Shown: in pieces, positions 1 to 13,123 of the stretch
Position numbering within the stretch: the first letter of the stretch is position 1
How the letters are laid out: the number at the start of each line of letters is the position of its first letter
DNA from: Sphaerosporella brunnea
Lineage: Eukaryota; Ascomycota; Pezizomycetes; Pezizales; Pyronemataceae
Assembly (NCBI GenBank): GCA_008704415.1
Contig: VXIS01000073.1
Coordinates: 99,347-163,346, forward strand
Length of the DNA stretch: 64,000 bases
Direction of reading: 5' to 3'
Notes under the pieces: generated by a model
The model's input: only the letters and a program-made list of their open reading frames with translations
Database searches by the model: none
What the model was told of the DNA's origin: nothing
Program-made: the position numbers and the translations under genes

Positions 1-823
1 ACAGTAGAAGCTGAACCGGAGTTCGCAAAACTGCATGAAAGTCAGTCCGAAACTTATCTAATGCATCTAGTGGGGATGGCAACCGCTTACTAGCCACGAT
101 GTTATATGACAGCGGTTAGGTGATCGATCTCCGCGTCGGGTGCAAAACGGGGACCAAACATGCACCAGTGCAAACAGACCGGCAATGATAGATCTGATGA
201 ACGCATAAACTGCTATCATAGTTGCACTGAAACCTGCACAGTCGGTCCGGATTGTATTTGAAAACTTGCACGTACCTACAGCCATCCAGTGGCACCGATA
301 GCTGTTTTTAACTTGCCGCAGGTATCAGTAACAGTCCAAGCTCACTTGATCTTGAACCTGACTGGCACATGTCAACCCTACCTTCAGCGGACGTCGAAGA
401 CTTCGTGCTCGGAAAACCCGCTGGAAAGTCCCCTATAAGATGAGAATAGCACGCACATTCAGAAGGCTACAGCACCAGTTGGCTCTGCGTGGTGTGTGTT
501 TCAACGCAGTCATGAAGAAGAACTAGCTGGTTGTGGGTTCACAACAACTGGGGATTGCAAAATCTTCATACAGAGAATTTAAAGCAGCCAGCTAAGCCCG
601 CCCGGCTGTTTCGGCTGGCTACTGTACCCTGAACACCATACCCGCGTGTTATATTATCACTTGCAATGTTAACAGAACGTCCAATTCAAATACGCAGTTT
701 AATTCCACGGACAGTCAGGGGGTATCAGTACCCCACAAACCCTCGCATCTCCGACATACACATAAGACATCAACACATAAAACATCAACCTATACCTCCA
801 TAACCACACCACAATAACCAAAC
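1..823. other. No supported gene; relic transposon end at 580-631
   Basis: No reading frame here is long enough or family-like enough to support. The stretch 580-631 is GC-rich and ends in GGCTGGCTACTGTACCCTG. This resembles the right terminal inverted repeat of the element at 62,006-62,959 (GGCCGGCTACTGACAACCCTG), so it is probably an end fragment of that family. No matching left end or target duplication was found. The CA-rich run at about 755-822 could be a 5' leader for the small frame that follows. Confidence 0.4.
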
Positions 824-1039
824 ATGTGCCGCGCGAACCACATCACAGTCAACGGCTTCCAAGGCCGCAACACACAGCTACAACGCACGCAGTGAACCTG
901 TTGTCACTGCCAATTCGGCGACAACGTTATCCCAGACACCCCTCAGATATTGCCGTGTGGACGTTGTGGGACCATTATGTGTCCTTGCTGGTTGTGCGAA
1001 CATCAATTCGATGGTCGCCAAGTTTCGAGGAGGAACTAG
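824..1039 (+). pseudogene. Small Cys-rich, zinc-ribbon-like reading frame with one in-frame TGA
   Basis: A 71-codon frame runs from ATG 824 to TAG 1037-1039 and is interrupted only by TGA at 893-895. After the TGA the peptide has a dense Cys/His pattern: CCHC, about 15 residues, CGRC, then CPCWLCEH. That spacing suits a metal-binding ribbon or RING-like fold. A CA-rich, ATG-free leader precedes the start, and AATAAA lies at 1167-1172. I do not recognise a family. It may be a gene killed by one nonsense change, a two-exon gene read through an unseen intron, or a chance cluster of cysteines. The overlapping frames on both strands have no comparable pattern. Confidence 0.3.
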
Positions 1040-4000
1040 AGTGGAGACGTGAGTCGGAATGTTTCCCGGGTTTCCTTTGTTTTCCTGTTTCCGTTTACCG
1101 TCGTACTTTTTCCTGCCCACGCGGCTGTGTATAAATATCTGACGCTCACCCTCCGGCGTGAGAGAAAATAAAACTTCATTTTTCATTTGGAAAACATCTG
1201 ACAACCTCGTCGTTCAACACACTCATGCATTACACCGCCTCACCATCACACCGCGGGCAGAATAATGCATGCAATTACTTTCAATTTTTTGTTGATCGGC
1301 TAGCTATCCAGTTGTTTCAGTAATTGACGATGTGCGGTACGTGTGATGGAACGGTGCTTTGTCAGGATTCTGCGATTCATTGGGGTTGAACCTGATCTCG
1401 CTGGAAATATTCTTGCCGTAATTGGCCTGCTTCCGAATGCCGGCCAGAGTCAGCGGCAAGGCGGGGCCGTTTGGGCGGCGCTTGTTGGTCTCCCAGTCGA
1501 TTACATTGCTTGTATCCGCCATCGGGTGGTGGTTGCGGCTAGGGGCCTTGGGAGTCTCGGCCAGGGGGGAGAGGAAATGCCGAGTGGGTAATACGGCTGG
1601 ACGGTCTCGGGCACGAGAGACAGCGGGTGGGTGCGTGGTGAAGCAGGCAAGAATCTCTCTGACGCGGGGTCAGCTGACTGTGCGCACGGGCTGGGTGAAA
1701 ATAGACGCGGGGGATGCGACATTCTGGGCGGGGAGGGTGACCGGGCGATCAGCCTTCGCTGGGCGTGCTGCTAGAAGCTCCTGCCCCTTGGTGTCAAACA
1801 GGTTGCTTGTTATGCCAGGCATAGCCGCGAAGGCATTAGAGGTCGCCTGCAGCTGGTCACCGTGCCTATGAAGCAACAACAGCTGCTCTTCGTGTCTCCT
1901 CTGCTGCAGCGCAGTGCCTATATTGCGTGTTCATCGTGGCTCACTCTGGACCGGTCGGTGTCGCCCATTTAGTTTCTTGTTGTGATAGCAACAGCGCGAG
2001 CATTGGGATGCTGTTGGAAGCACAATCGATCAAGCGCGGAGTTACCTCACCATGATATACTTGTGAGGGTAGGTGGCAGTGTCTCGGTGGGCTGTAGCGT
2101 AGTAGTTCTATCAGTTGTGCACTGCTTTTCATGTTGAATGGGATTAGCTGAGCGGGCATCATCATCTTGAACCACAGTCTTCCCCCGAACGGTGCGTTGC
2201 GCATTCAAACTCCTGGTCCACATGGATACTGTCTGTCTGCGACAAGAACTGCTGCGGAGATAGACCACAAATTCACCATTTGACGCCCGTTCCGCTGTAT
2301 GAGACTGTGCTGCTACCTCTCCCGTCAGCGCAATTGCCCGAGTCACGCTGGGCGGCGGGCGTCGGAATCGGATCCAGGAACGAAAGATTGGTGATCTCAG
2401 GAGTCATGTAGTTTACAAGGGTCTCGTGGGGTGTGTCGCTTCATAGAAGGGCAATAGAAAAGCGGTTGGGGCTATTGCAACTGGGTGTTCAAGCGAAAAA
2501 AGCTACAAAATTTGATCGGCGAACAGCCCTGTGGTTGACGCGCGATATGGGTAAAGATACTGAGATATTACTCATACGATGTGGATCGCTGAAATGCCGC
2601 ATTGGGTAACGTCTGCTTTGAAGTATGAACCAGGCATTTCGCTGTGCACCATGTTTCTTATATTTCACCTGATGTATTTCCTCCGGTCCTGTGGCTTATT
2701 GGTGACATTATTCCCCCCCCCCCCCCCTCAGTGGTGTGGGATTCTTTTTTGGGTAGTCACCGCCATGAGTCTTTCGTTCGAGGTGCTTCCTCTTATCTTT
2801 TCGTGGCCAAGCACTCAGTGATCATCTCTCTCTGTACAAGTGAAAATCCAGGTGGCGGATCATGAAACTTTCAGCTTCGCACAATTTTGAATCGGGTAGA
2901 ATAAGCGTCAAACGTATGTGTGTGTTTACCCACAGCGTATCACTCGGCCAAAGGTAGGGTGAATTTTCCGTGTTTCGCACAATCGTTGTATAGAGATAGA
3001 TAACATTGTTTCACCTGGCACTACGCTCCTCCACGGCTTAATTGCAGAACTTAGAGCCGCGCACTGGCTCCGTAATATCGTCACTAAAGCTCAGCTCTAC
3101 AATGCGCCGCACAATCACAGCTAATGACTCAGCCTCTGGTAGGGTAAATTTTCCGTGTTGAGCCACCGCGTTGCGCCAGTTTTTACTGTTTGTCACCCAG
3201 CGCGACAAGAAAGAGAATCAAAGCAGGCGCGCCACGGCTGGTAGTGGATGATCCTAATTTTTCAAGTTGCCTAGCTAAGGTACGCGCCGGTGTGGCATGT
3301 GTACTGGAAGGTGTAGCGGAGGGGCGGGGATGGCCTCGTGCCAACCATCGATGGCGCTACCGTATGTCTCTCCACGTCCGGTCTTTATTCGCAGGTACAA
3401 ATGCGCGCATTGACTTCAAGCGGTCAATATCATGGACAGGAATGAAGGCGATATTATTTTCCAAGAACACCGAAAGCTCTCAAGTGTTGATGTGGGCTGT
3501 GGGCGCGGAGGATCTGCCCACCGCGGGGGGGGGGGGGGGGAATACGCGGTGCCAGGCCGGAACCGGGACCGTAGAGCGACGAGGGCTTGCGTGAATATCT
3601 CCCCACAAACGTGACAAACATGCTGACATGTCGGGGCCGCGTTCCGTTTGTACACGAAGAATCGTGGATTCGATTCCATTCGGCAAACACCGACGCCGCT
3701 GCTGTCCACTGCGCTGTGCATATGCACCCTGGATGGTTCCAGATTGCCGCTCCATCGCGAACAGCCACGCGATGTGGTCTGTTCGCTTGCAGCATCCATG
3801 ATTGATTGTAGGGGAAAACAGAAAGCGTGTCTGCTTCCTCCCTAGCGACCGGGCACCCACTGCTGCCGCGGGGTGCGTTTCATGATCCTCACCCTCGCCC
3901 GCAGCGCTGTTTTCGCGATCGCAGGCACACCGCGCAAGCGCCTCTGGCAACGCGCAAAGATATTGTGCGCCTCGTTCTGTTTATGCGTTCGTGAATGACG

Positions 4001-6479
4001 CGGGCAAAGTGAGCGTGTGCTTGTTGGGGTAACGGCGGCGCGCAAACGGCGCTGTCCGAGGAGAATCAACAACCCACGGACCGGTAAGACGCCACGCGCT
4101 GCCGGCGATGTTTGTCCGCAGACCAAAGACGTGCACGAGGTGAATGTGAGGTTGGGGAGGTGGCGGACACTGCACTCTGGAATGTGGCCTAGGAAACACG
4201 CAGTCGCCTCAGGCGACCGACCTCAACGATATGCTACCAGCTGGCATTGCAAACACGGACAGCCTCGATTGTATGTCCCCGCCCTTGGTTGTCTTTGCCA
4301 GGATATCAAAGACGCGGTCACACATGGAATTACCCTGATGGCTGAACGGCGCGGAAACAACACACGACCTGTTCCTCATGCCAACGGTTCGGGTTCGTCG
4401 AAGGTCCAGAACCCAGATGCTTCTGCTGACAGCAGGCCAACGCAACCCTAACCCTAACTCCTCGGCGTGCTGCTCCCCGGCCGCAAATCCGCCCACTAGC
4501 TCGCCGCCACGTACGTGCAGTCGTGAGAGCGGCACCCAGGCTTGCGCTACAGCATCACTCGTTGCAGGAACACTCCAACCTCCGCTGCTCTCGCATCTAC
4601 CTGGCGCACGTGTCCACCAAACCCAGCGGCGGGTGGATTCACCGCAGGTTGAGCGCAGCAGCACGGTGGTATCTGAGACCCCACGTCGCCTGGCTGTCAG
4701 CTGTGCAAAGGGGTTCCGGAAACTCATCGCGACGCGGATGCGCTCCGCCATCGACGCTACCGCAGCCAGTCCGCTGTCGGTGAGGTAATTGGCGCATCAG
4801 CACACCGCTCCCTGACTGAACGCTGCGACGAGTGAGCAGCAGTGCATCTGGAACTGTTTTCCATCGAGCAGGCCGATGCGAGAAATGTATGCAGAGATAG
4901 ATGTAGAAGTTTTCGGTGTCTGCCAGACAGCAAAAAGGGCAGTGGCTGCGATCAACGTGACACGCTCAAGGACGTCAAGCAACCGAATGTCGACGCACTC
5001 TGTAAATTCATGGGAGAGAACATTTGTGGTTTCGCGAAGTGCCTGGCGCAACCCCACGTGCCACCGTTTGGGTGCACCCTAGGGTATGTTTTGTTCCGTT
5101 GCCCTCCATTTCAAGGCGCGTTTGCTAGCCCCGATAAACCCCGGGGAACAAGGAATGCAAACTGACAGGTATACGTTACCCGCCGCTCGGATGTATGCAC
5201 ATCAAATAGGTGAAAGCAGTTCCTGAATGTACAATGACATGGCCTCCGCGCGGTCCTCTGCCCCCTCGGGCTTGCATTCAATCGACTGATGCGCTTGAGC
5301 ACACCGTGCCGCGTCTTGACATCCCCGCCAAGCCCGGTCGAGGCGGTTGTCCAACATCTCCGAATGTTGCGCCTCGTCCTAAGGGGGCCAGTTTGAAACC
5401 GGCCAACCCGCTGGCAACTGAGTATACCTCTTTAGCGGAGGGTTAGAGCGAAGGGGGGAGACAGTGCAGGGATGCTGTTGAGAAAGGTCTCAGGCGCAAG
5501 AGTTTCGAGCGTGGTGACGGGAGCAAAATATCAGGTACAATGGGATCAGCGATCACACCACATAAGATGTGATGCAATCTGTTATCCCGGCTTCCATCGC
5601 ACCGACGAGGGATTTACGTTTCCGAAGGCGTCTCTGACGCGACTCTCTAGGGAGCTGTCTGATCTGCTGACCGTGAATCCTCTCAACAGTGAACTTGGCA
5701 CCGCGAACCTGCCACAAATGGGGACAGCTTCAATAGAAGTGCCGCACCCCATGTGATCGAAAGTGTAGATACCGTGAGAAAGGTCATCGCACCTTGAACC
5801 ATGAGTGCGGCGCCGGCACCCAGGGAAGTGAGCCTGCGGGGGGAACCATTTCGCCGAGAGGGAGCCGCGAGAGACACGTGGCACTAGACCCTCCGCATCT
5901 CCACCACGACGATGACCACCACCGAGGGAATGCAAGCACCTGTGGCTGCCGATGTGAACCATGCTGCACCCACTGCCAACGTTGCAACTGTCGCAAGAAT
6001 GGTGGTGATAATGGAAACTAGCCGCAGGCCTTGTAACGACCCAAGAAGCAGTGATTTTTCATGGCTGGGTGGCGGCAACCCTGGTTTGGATTATTTATTT
6101 GTGGACAGACGGCGGACGAGTTATGGCCGTGTTGCGACTCCGGATAATGAGTCTCACAGCGTTATTTGGAAAAAAAGGGGGACGCGTCGACACAACACTG
6201 CGATACGCGGCGAGGGTTTAATTCTTGTCTAGAGGATAGACAGGCTAGGGCGCCTGAGCTTAATACAACCTCGATTATTTTCTGCAGGCGGGATTACGCA
6301 ACGACGGGAAAAGGCAAATGCGGCGGAGGCCTGACCGCGGAAAAGACGGCGCCGGCGGGGAGGTCCAAGTCGTTGACAGGCACAGCTGATCCGGGTGTCT
6401 CACGTTTACGATGCGATTAGACCGCGAGACGGGATACGGGCAGCTGACAATACGGCATGGTCAGACATAATTGTACAAC
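1040..6479. other. About 5.4 kb with no supported gene
   Basis: Only short, mutually overlapping frames are present and none shows a family signature. Notable simple sequence: a run of 15 C at 2713-2727, a run of 16 G at 3525-3540, a 22-bp near-repeat GGTAGGGTRAATTTTCCGTG at about 2952 and 3137, and a short TTAGGG-type tract on the complementary strand (AACCCTAACCCTAAC, 4444-4458). Confidence 0.5.
4444..4458. repeat. Interstitial telomere-like tract
   Basis: AACCCTAACCCTAAC is two and a half units of the CCCTAA repeat typical of filamentous-fungus telomeres. It is short, so it could be a chance match or a scar of end joining. A similar tract lies at 40,492-40,504. Confidence 0.4.
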
Positions 6480-8409
6480 AAGCTCGTTGAGTGGACAGAC
6501 AGCGTTATGTACAATCGCAAGGTTGAAATCCCAGTGTAAGTGTATGGCGAGTCGACAAACGCTATTGAAACCAAGACTTGCTTGTGACAACATTCTCCAG
6601 GCTCCTCAGTTCTCTTCCTCATCTTCATCTCAAATCTTGCAGCCTTGATGAAGAAGCAGGTGGACGGAGCATTTCGGCTATCATTTGTGGACGACGTTAC
6701 GGGAATTGTGCCCGGAGCGACCGTCGATCGAGTAACTCCGCAACTCCACAAATGTGCACCCACAGCTTCTTCCTGGGCTGAACAAAACGCGTTGCAATTT
6801 GAGGAGGACAACGCCGCAGCTATCCTCTTTTCGAAGAGCCAACAACACAATAAAGGCGTCGGTGTGAAGGTCCGAGTTGGCAAATACGAGATAGAATACA
6901 ACGGGAAAGCAACACGCTGACTGAGAGAATGGTGGCATGCCAAACGCACACCCCGATAAGTGGACGACTAAAGCTCACCAACCGCAGGCCCGCATTGCTC
7001 GCATCTCACGTCACGAAGGCCGCACCCCAAGCTGTGCGGCCAATCTCCAAAACGCATATGTTCAGTCCGTGTCAACCGATGGCATTAGACTGCGCGCCGG
7101 TTGAAAAAAGCCTCCCATGGAAAGGACTCAGGGTGGAAACCTTCAAAATATCCTCGAACAGCAAGCTTGACCAGCTACCAGCTGTTTCCGCACCACATAC
7201 AGTGGCCTCCTCATGGCTAAAACAGGATCACAACCTGCAGAAGCACTTGGACACGGTCGGGTGGAACGGTCCCAATCACGACTATCAGCCAAACCGCTTC
7301 CCGCAGTGTCTACACGCAAACAAAAAAATCAATAACGGCGGCAGCTGTCCGACGCGTTCGCGAACGCTGCGTTGATTGATCTGAAATACACATGGTCTAG
7401 ATTGTTTAGACAGGCCGTTCTCAACTGGCAAATCGACCCATGGGCGCAGCAGAAATCCGGAAGTCAAACAGACAATTGGGGCTCAGCGCTCAAACCGCGC
7501 CGCAATCACCACGAAGGTTCCAGTGAGCTACCAGCTCGCAGAGCTTTCTTCGTTGAAGATCATCTCCGCCGCTGCGGAATCGCTATTGAATACCAGTGGA
7601 TCCCAAGTGACACTGGTATTCGCACTGTCGAGGCCACGGGTTCTGCGGCCAGGAGAGCAGCATCCCGCCACGACAATAGTGACAGGTGCGTGCACCGTCG
7701 ATGGCCCGCCGTCAAATTGGCTTTCTTGGCTCAAATCAACTTCCTAGTCACCGTGAGACAGTGATGGATCGACAGGAATTGTATCCAGCCGACGCTATCG
7801 GGAAGCCGACACGAGCCCAACCAAAAGTGGTGTATCCGAAAGCCGCTCAAAAAGATCTCTAAGCGTCGAGCTGCGTCTTCCCTCCAATTCACATCCAGTC
7901 ACGCCCTCATTGGAACGCATCTGACGCGCATCAAAACGAAGGAGTCCGGCATCGGCTGGTCGTGCGACTCAGAAAGCAAACAGACGCGCGGTCACTTGTT
8001 TGGAAGGTGAAGGTCTTGGGCGCAGAGCTGAACGTTGTTGCTTTGTTTCAAGCTGAGAGGTTGACTGATGTCATTGTGGAGTTTTTGGAGCAGACGAAAA
8101 TAGGCAGGCGGTATCAGTAAGATGCCATCCAGGCGCCGCTTATCATTTTTGTTGACGCTCTGACTTGTGGTCAGGGCGCCAAGGATACCGAGTCGGACAC
8201 CCTGAAGGTGCCATCCGCTCTCCTTAGTTGGGTACGTCGCAACGATCTGTTTTTTCCTTTTGCTTAGCACGGTGGTTTCTGGGGTTTAGGAGATCCGGGG
8301 GCCTCGATAGGTTATTCAAACCGTAAGGACGGGATCCGGATTTGTTTTGACCTGCATAGGACTTACAGGCGTCGGCGAGGGTATGAATAAACAAATATAT
8401 AAATAAATA
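6480..8409 (+). mobile_element. 5'-truncated LINE (Tad/I-like), RT to 3' tail, decayed
   Basis: This is a relic of a non-LTR retrotransposon, which copies its RNA into a nicked target. Pieces appear in the expected order but in shifting frames. Finger/palm residues (LVEWTDSVMYNRKVEIPV) lie at 6483-6536. The reverse-transcriptase active site RLSFVDDV (the F/YxDD motif) is at about 6675-6700. The RT thumb-connection region lies at about 6985-7330. RNase H residues (EYQWIPSDTG, then AARRAAS) are at about 7585-7665. A Cys/His 3' region (TRGHLFGR) ends near 8010, and the ORF2 tail (AERLTDVIVEFLEQTKIG) ends at TAA 8118-8120. A 3' UTR of roughly 260 bp follows, closing with an A/TAAA-type tail at 8384-8409. 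Upstream of 6471 the frame is closed, so the 5' half (endonuclease, ORF1) is missing, as is usual for LINE insertions. Many stops and indels make it inactive. Confidence 0.85.
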
Positions 8410-10746
8410 ACCTACCCGTAGGTACACATCTCGAATGTATGTTTCGTGATGAAACGTTGTGTTCCGGGATCCGTACGATTTGTCTCACAGCGAGTCGGGG
8501 CTGTTGTCGAATATCAATAGTTGTTTGCTCGGCTGCGCGCCCGGTTGGCTGGCCGTACGGTGTTCTCGGCAAGATAGAATGTATACAAAGGTCTGCGATA
8601 CCGATTGAATACGCGACAGTGCCCTGGGCAGGGCGGTTTGTTTTGTTGGTATGATTCGAGGACACTAGACCTGATGTCGTGTTACTCACGTAGGATGTTC
8701 CAACATCAAGGTCAAGATTTGGACGCCCAGGGTGGCCGTGGACCCTCAGGAGATTTGTCATCATGAGCGCCAACCATTTCCAACCATTGTTGCAACCTGC
8801 AGCCACACCGGCTGCCGCGACGCAGCGCAAGACCCTCTTTGGACCTATGACAACCACATCCGCGGTTGCTCTTGGTGAAACCTGGTTTACCGTCGGCGGT
8901 AGTGGCTATACAGCGACCCCGAGTAACGGCACTGGGTTTGGAAAGTTGGTACTTTGATGCGGGTGATAATTGCAGCGTAACCGCCGGTGGACAAGGTCGC
9001 CTTGATCGATATCAAGATGCGCAGTCCTGAGAAGCAGCATACGAGTTGGCAGCAGCCACCGGGTGATCCTGCGACTGTAATTGCGCTTGGAAAGGAATAT
9101 GAGAACAAAGAGAAGAAGCAGGCTTGGTCGAATTTCGATACAGGTTCTACAAAACGTGGTGGCAGGGTCGCGTTTGGAGCCGGCATTAAACGGCCATATA
9201 GTTCCACCAAACGCAACGCAACGACAAGAACATTATTACTGCGTCTCACTGCCCAGTCCACTTATTTTGGGAAACAGTGTAGCTTCCGTACTCCAACTCG
9301 CCACATCGGAAGCCCAACCCCTAGCGAAATACAGAGTGATTGGTCGCGGATCTCAGGGCATGACTGTAATTAACCAGGGCTTTCGATCGGTAATCAACCT
9401 CGGAGGAGATTCCGTCAGTCACAAACCCGACCGAAGAGCTGTCAGCGCTACCCATTGCCACGCGCGTTCAGCAGTCCCCTCTCGATTGCCACCTCATGCC
9501 CACGCTCCATAGAGGCGTACGCGTACAGCATGCATTCGGCTAGCCACAGTCGGGGGGAAGGTGAAATGTGTTGTCCACAGGTTCACAAGAGCACCGTAAA
9601 CATCGGTAGCTAAGCCCGTCATCATATGGTGGTCAGTGCAAAGCTGCGAAAAGATAGATGGCTCGTGTCGTTGGGGGGTAGAGGAATAGTGAGGGATACG
9701 GCATTGGTAACAAGTGTGGACGAGGGGTTCAGGGGATCTGCAGTGGGTCGTTAATGCGGAGAAGCAATTGCATCTATTGTCTTGGGCCCAAGAGAAATGT
9801 ATGGACTGCCTTGTGCCGCAGACATCCAAATCAAACCGATATTGGCATGATATGATGTGGAGGATAATAGGATCTCGTTCAGCACTCAGTGATCGGGTCT
9901 GACTACCAGTATTTCCTTCTGCGTTTTCGCCACTTTTGTTATTAGGGGATAGGGTCGTCTGAAGCCGTGTGTCGCCTTGAACTACGCCACCAATCCAATA
10001 TCACCACACGAGAAATGTCGCCTCCCGCTGATATTGCTAGGCTAGAGGCTTAAGGAGAGCGCGCATAGAAGGAGCCCTGGCAGGACTACGAAATTATGGT
10101 TGGGGAAAACGCCGATGCAGCCGAGGTGGATGCAGTCGAGATGGACGCCGAGGTGAGCGCAGTACAGCCATTTTTGCTTGCATCCACGTTGTGATCAGGC
10201 GAAACAGCATACAAGGACGGATGCCCGAGGTGTATGATGCTCCGATCAAATGGCATCAATACATACCTGCGACGAAAAATATTCCAGTCCACTTCCAAAG
10301 ACCACCAGTGAAAGATGGCTTGGGCAACACCAGCATCGGGAGGGAATAGCGATTCGTGAACGCCACTCCTGCAAGTTTAATATTTCTGTTATTACTGCCG
10401 CCGTTTTCGGCGCTTGCCCCGCTGCTCTTAGACGGGATTGGTGTCTGCGGAGAATTGTGACTGACGTTGTGCGCAAATGTCTATCATGCAACTCTGAAAG
10501 CAGCGCAAGCCTAAATCCAAGATGGTTCTGAATAATTATTCGTCTCACAAATCAACATAACACAAGTGCTGTCCGAAACATATGGCAGTTGGAACCTATC
10601 GCATTCATACAACTATCATTCTATGTTACAGGGGATCCACACATAATTTTCTGTCATCCGTCGTGTATCTATGATCATGCAGGCTGGTTCATCCATGGCC
10701 AAGAAAAAGGCCATCTGAGGATCAATGCATCCTCAAACATACCGAT
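8410..10746. other. No supported gene
   Basis: Frames of up to 143 codons exist on both strands but overlap each other and show no recognisable motif. One minus frame at 9494-9829 is uninterrupted for 111 codons, and a plus frame at 8987-9373 for 128. Neither matches a family I know, and both are within the length expected by chance in 64 kb. I would not annotate either as a gene. Confidence 0.45.
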
Positions 10747-11232
10747 TGGCAGTGTCAAGGCAGATACTACTTCATAGACGTGGTCATAAATGTCTTCTAC
10801 GAGATCAAAGCTGGCATGGCCACGAGAGCTGCACATGTGGGCACAAAAGTCGAGCCTTGTGGAACAAAGATCCATGCTTGCGATTACCGCACAGTAGAAG
10901 AAGAATCTAAAGTCAAAGCAATTGTCAATGAAATAGCGAAACATGAGAAGTGTCTCACAGGAAACAAGTTCAAGCCTATCACCCGCAAGCCTGTTAATGT
11001 CAACTTCATATCGGCACCAAACGTTACAAGAAGCCCACCTGGTGCAAATGAATCAGGTCAGGCGGCTGTTGATTCAAAGCCTGATGCAGCCAACCAGACT
11101 AGACTGGCGGGATCTGTTCCCCAATATGCATACTCTCCCCGTCTCAGCAACAGCCGCCGTGATTGTCACCAATATCACCAACTCATTGCACTGTTCACGA
11201 TTTGTCTGTGTGATTTGTTTGTTGGGGTTTGA
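10747..11232 (+). CDS. Possible exon of an unrecognised gene
   Basis: A frame open from about 10,747 (CQGRYYFIDVVINVFYEI) to TGA 11,230-11,232 encodes about 160 residues. The first ATG is at 10,780. The first 80 residues have even, protein-like composition with spaced cysteines (EPCGTKIHACDY, EKCLTGN). The last third is low-complexity (Pro, Asn, Ser). The reading upstream switches frame near 10,740, which would fit an intron or an indel. I do not recognise a domain. It could be a fragment of an old gene or chance; protein similarity would decide. Confidence 0.25.
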   Translation, partial: WQCQGRYYFIDVVINVFYEIKAGMATRAAHVGTKVEPCGTKIHACDYRTVEEESKVKAIVNEIAKHEKCLTGNKFKPITRKPVNVNFISAPNVTRSPPGANESGQAAVDSKPDAANQTRLAGSVPQYAYSPRLSNSRRDCHQYHQLIALFTICLCDLFVGV

Positions 11233-13123
11233 TTTGCACCTTGCCGTTTGTAAGAATCGCAAAACTCATTCAGATATTACTGATGGTGACAAAAAATTGC
11301 TGAGTCTATTGATTGCGGTGCAAAAGCCCTCACAGGAAAAGGCCATCAGTGTATGCGTTGCAAGTGTTGGAACAGAGGGAACCTGCACTCCTGAAGGAAA
11401 AAATTTGCATCCGCTCGGAACCTCAGTGGCCTCAACCAAAACACGTATGTCTTGATGAGCTTTGTAGCGATTTGATCGACTAAGGACATACTGTAAATGA
11501 AGCCTGGCAAATAATTCTACAATGTGCTGCATTGGATTGCACGCAGTGACCCCGGTAGGACAAGGCGGCTCGAGCTTTGAGCTCGAGCCTCGAGCAGAAC
11601 CGAGCGAGGCCTGACCCGTGAGCAAGTGAAGCCCCACTCCCCCTAACATCGCGACACCACCCCTCTTGACAGCTTGCCTTTGATTTATGTTGTTCAACTA
11701 CATGTTATTACCCTCGGGCTCCAGCGCTCCCTCCTTCGTGGTTAGGTCACGAGCAGGTGGGACAACATGCAGTAGCTTCTGCAGTACTTGCAGTTCGGTG
11801 TCATTGACAGGATTGCAAGCGGAGAGGTTCTGATGTCGTTTTAGCCCTTTTTCAGGATGCAGTGTATGTCACTGTACACCCTCATTTTTAATGGATTGGT
11901 AGGCTTGCTGTTGCCGCGTCAGTATGCACCCATGCCGCAGGTTTTTAATTGTGGCGGCAGTTTGGTAATCGGCAGCCGGAGCTGCATCGATTGCAGCTCG
12001 GTCGGTTTCGCTTACCCCGTCAGCAGAGATGTTTCGTTCTGTGCAGAGTGCGCGTAAAACTCTGGCTTGAACAGCTCTGCGTTCAATGAACCCATGATTC
12101 TAGCAGTCACACATCTCAAATCAGCCAGGCGCAGGGAAAGGAAGTGTGTGCGTATGGTCAACCAATAGCTTCACAACCTCATAGCAAGAGGGTCGTTCTT
12201 GCTGTTTTGAAAGCACATCACGGCGGTAATGTGGGCAACTTGGCTGCCGGCAGGCTGGTTTCCTGGGCCGCTGATGCATCTCTTGTTACATGGTGACATT
12301 GACTGATACTACAAACAAAGAGGTTTCATAGCCATAGCCAATATTTTCGAGGATGAGGTCGGGAAATTATAGTACCATGCGATACTCCAGCTGTTAAAGA
12401 AACTGGGGTCTTCAAACTCCATTCCCGTAACCGTAGTGAAGCTTCAGGCCGATGGTTTTTTCTAAAGTCCTGAGGCCCGCGTGGCAGCAGTGAGGTTTAT
12501 CAGTAGGGGATTGACGTTTCGTATTTGCAATAGCCTTATCCACACATCATGCGTTGTTTAGATTGAACCGTGGGCCCACCGGACTAGGCATGGTATCGGG
12601 GTGTTCAAGGTCAAAACTGTTGAACTTGGGGTGAATGAATTTCTCACAGCCTTTTGGATGGGAAGCATGGTGTTGCAGGAGAGTACAGTTTTGTTTTTTC
12701 GTTTTTAGCTTGACTCTGTTCTTTCAATATAGTATTGTATCCTAAACACGCGAATCTCGGGAGAGGGATTATAGCTGGGTCGTGTCAACAGTACCCGCAA
12801 ATGGTGATCAAAAGGGTTGTGGAAGCCTAGCGTCTAGAAGCTTGCAGCTTTCTATCATGTTAAGCGTACGAATCCTCATCTCCGGCCAGCTGTGCTTTCG
12901 GTGAGTATACGGCTACGGCGGTGATAGTTCGTATCGTATTCCCGACACTGAGAGTACGTGCTGGAATTCTCAGTTGTGGAATAAACCAGTACCATCTTGA
13001 CACATTAAGTCGACATTCGACAGTCATACTTTGCTTGCAACACTTTGATGAAACGCCAGATTCGAGATGAGTCTTAGTCTACAATACCACATTTCTTTTG
13101 TATCTTTGACCACTGGCGCGTGT
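11233..13123. other. No supported gene; hAT-like terminal fragment at 11,567-11,614
   Basis: Stops are frequent in all frames. The segment 11,567-11,614 consists of GCTCGAGC-type repeats and ends in a stretch (GCCTCGAGCAGAACCGAGCG, followed by AGGCCTGAC) nearly identical to the inverted right end of the element at 43,347-44,065. It is a detached fragment of that family. Confidence 0.5.
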
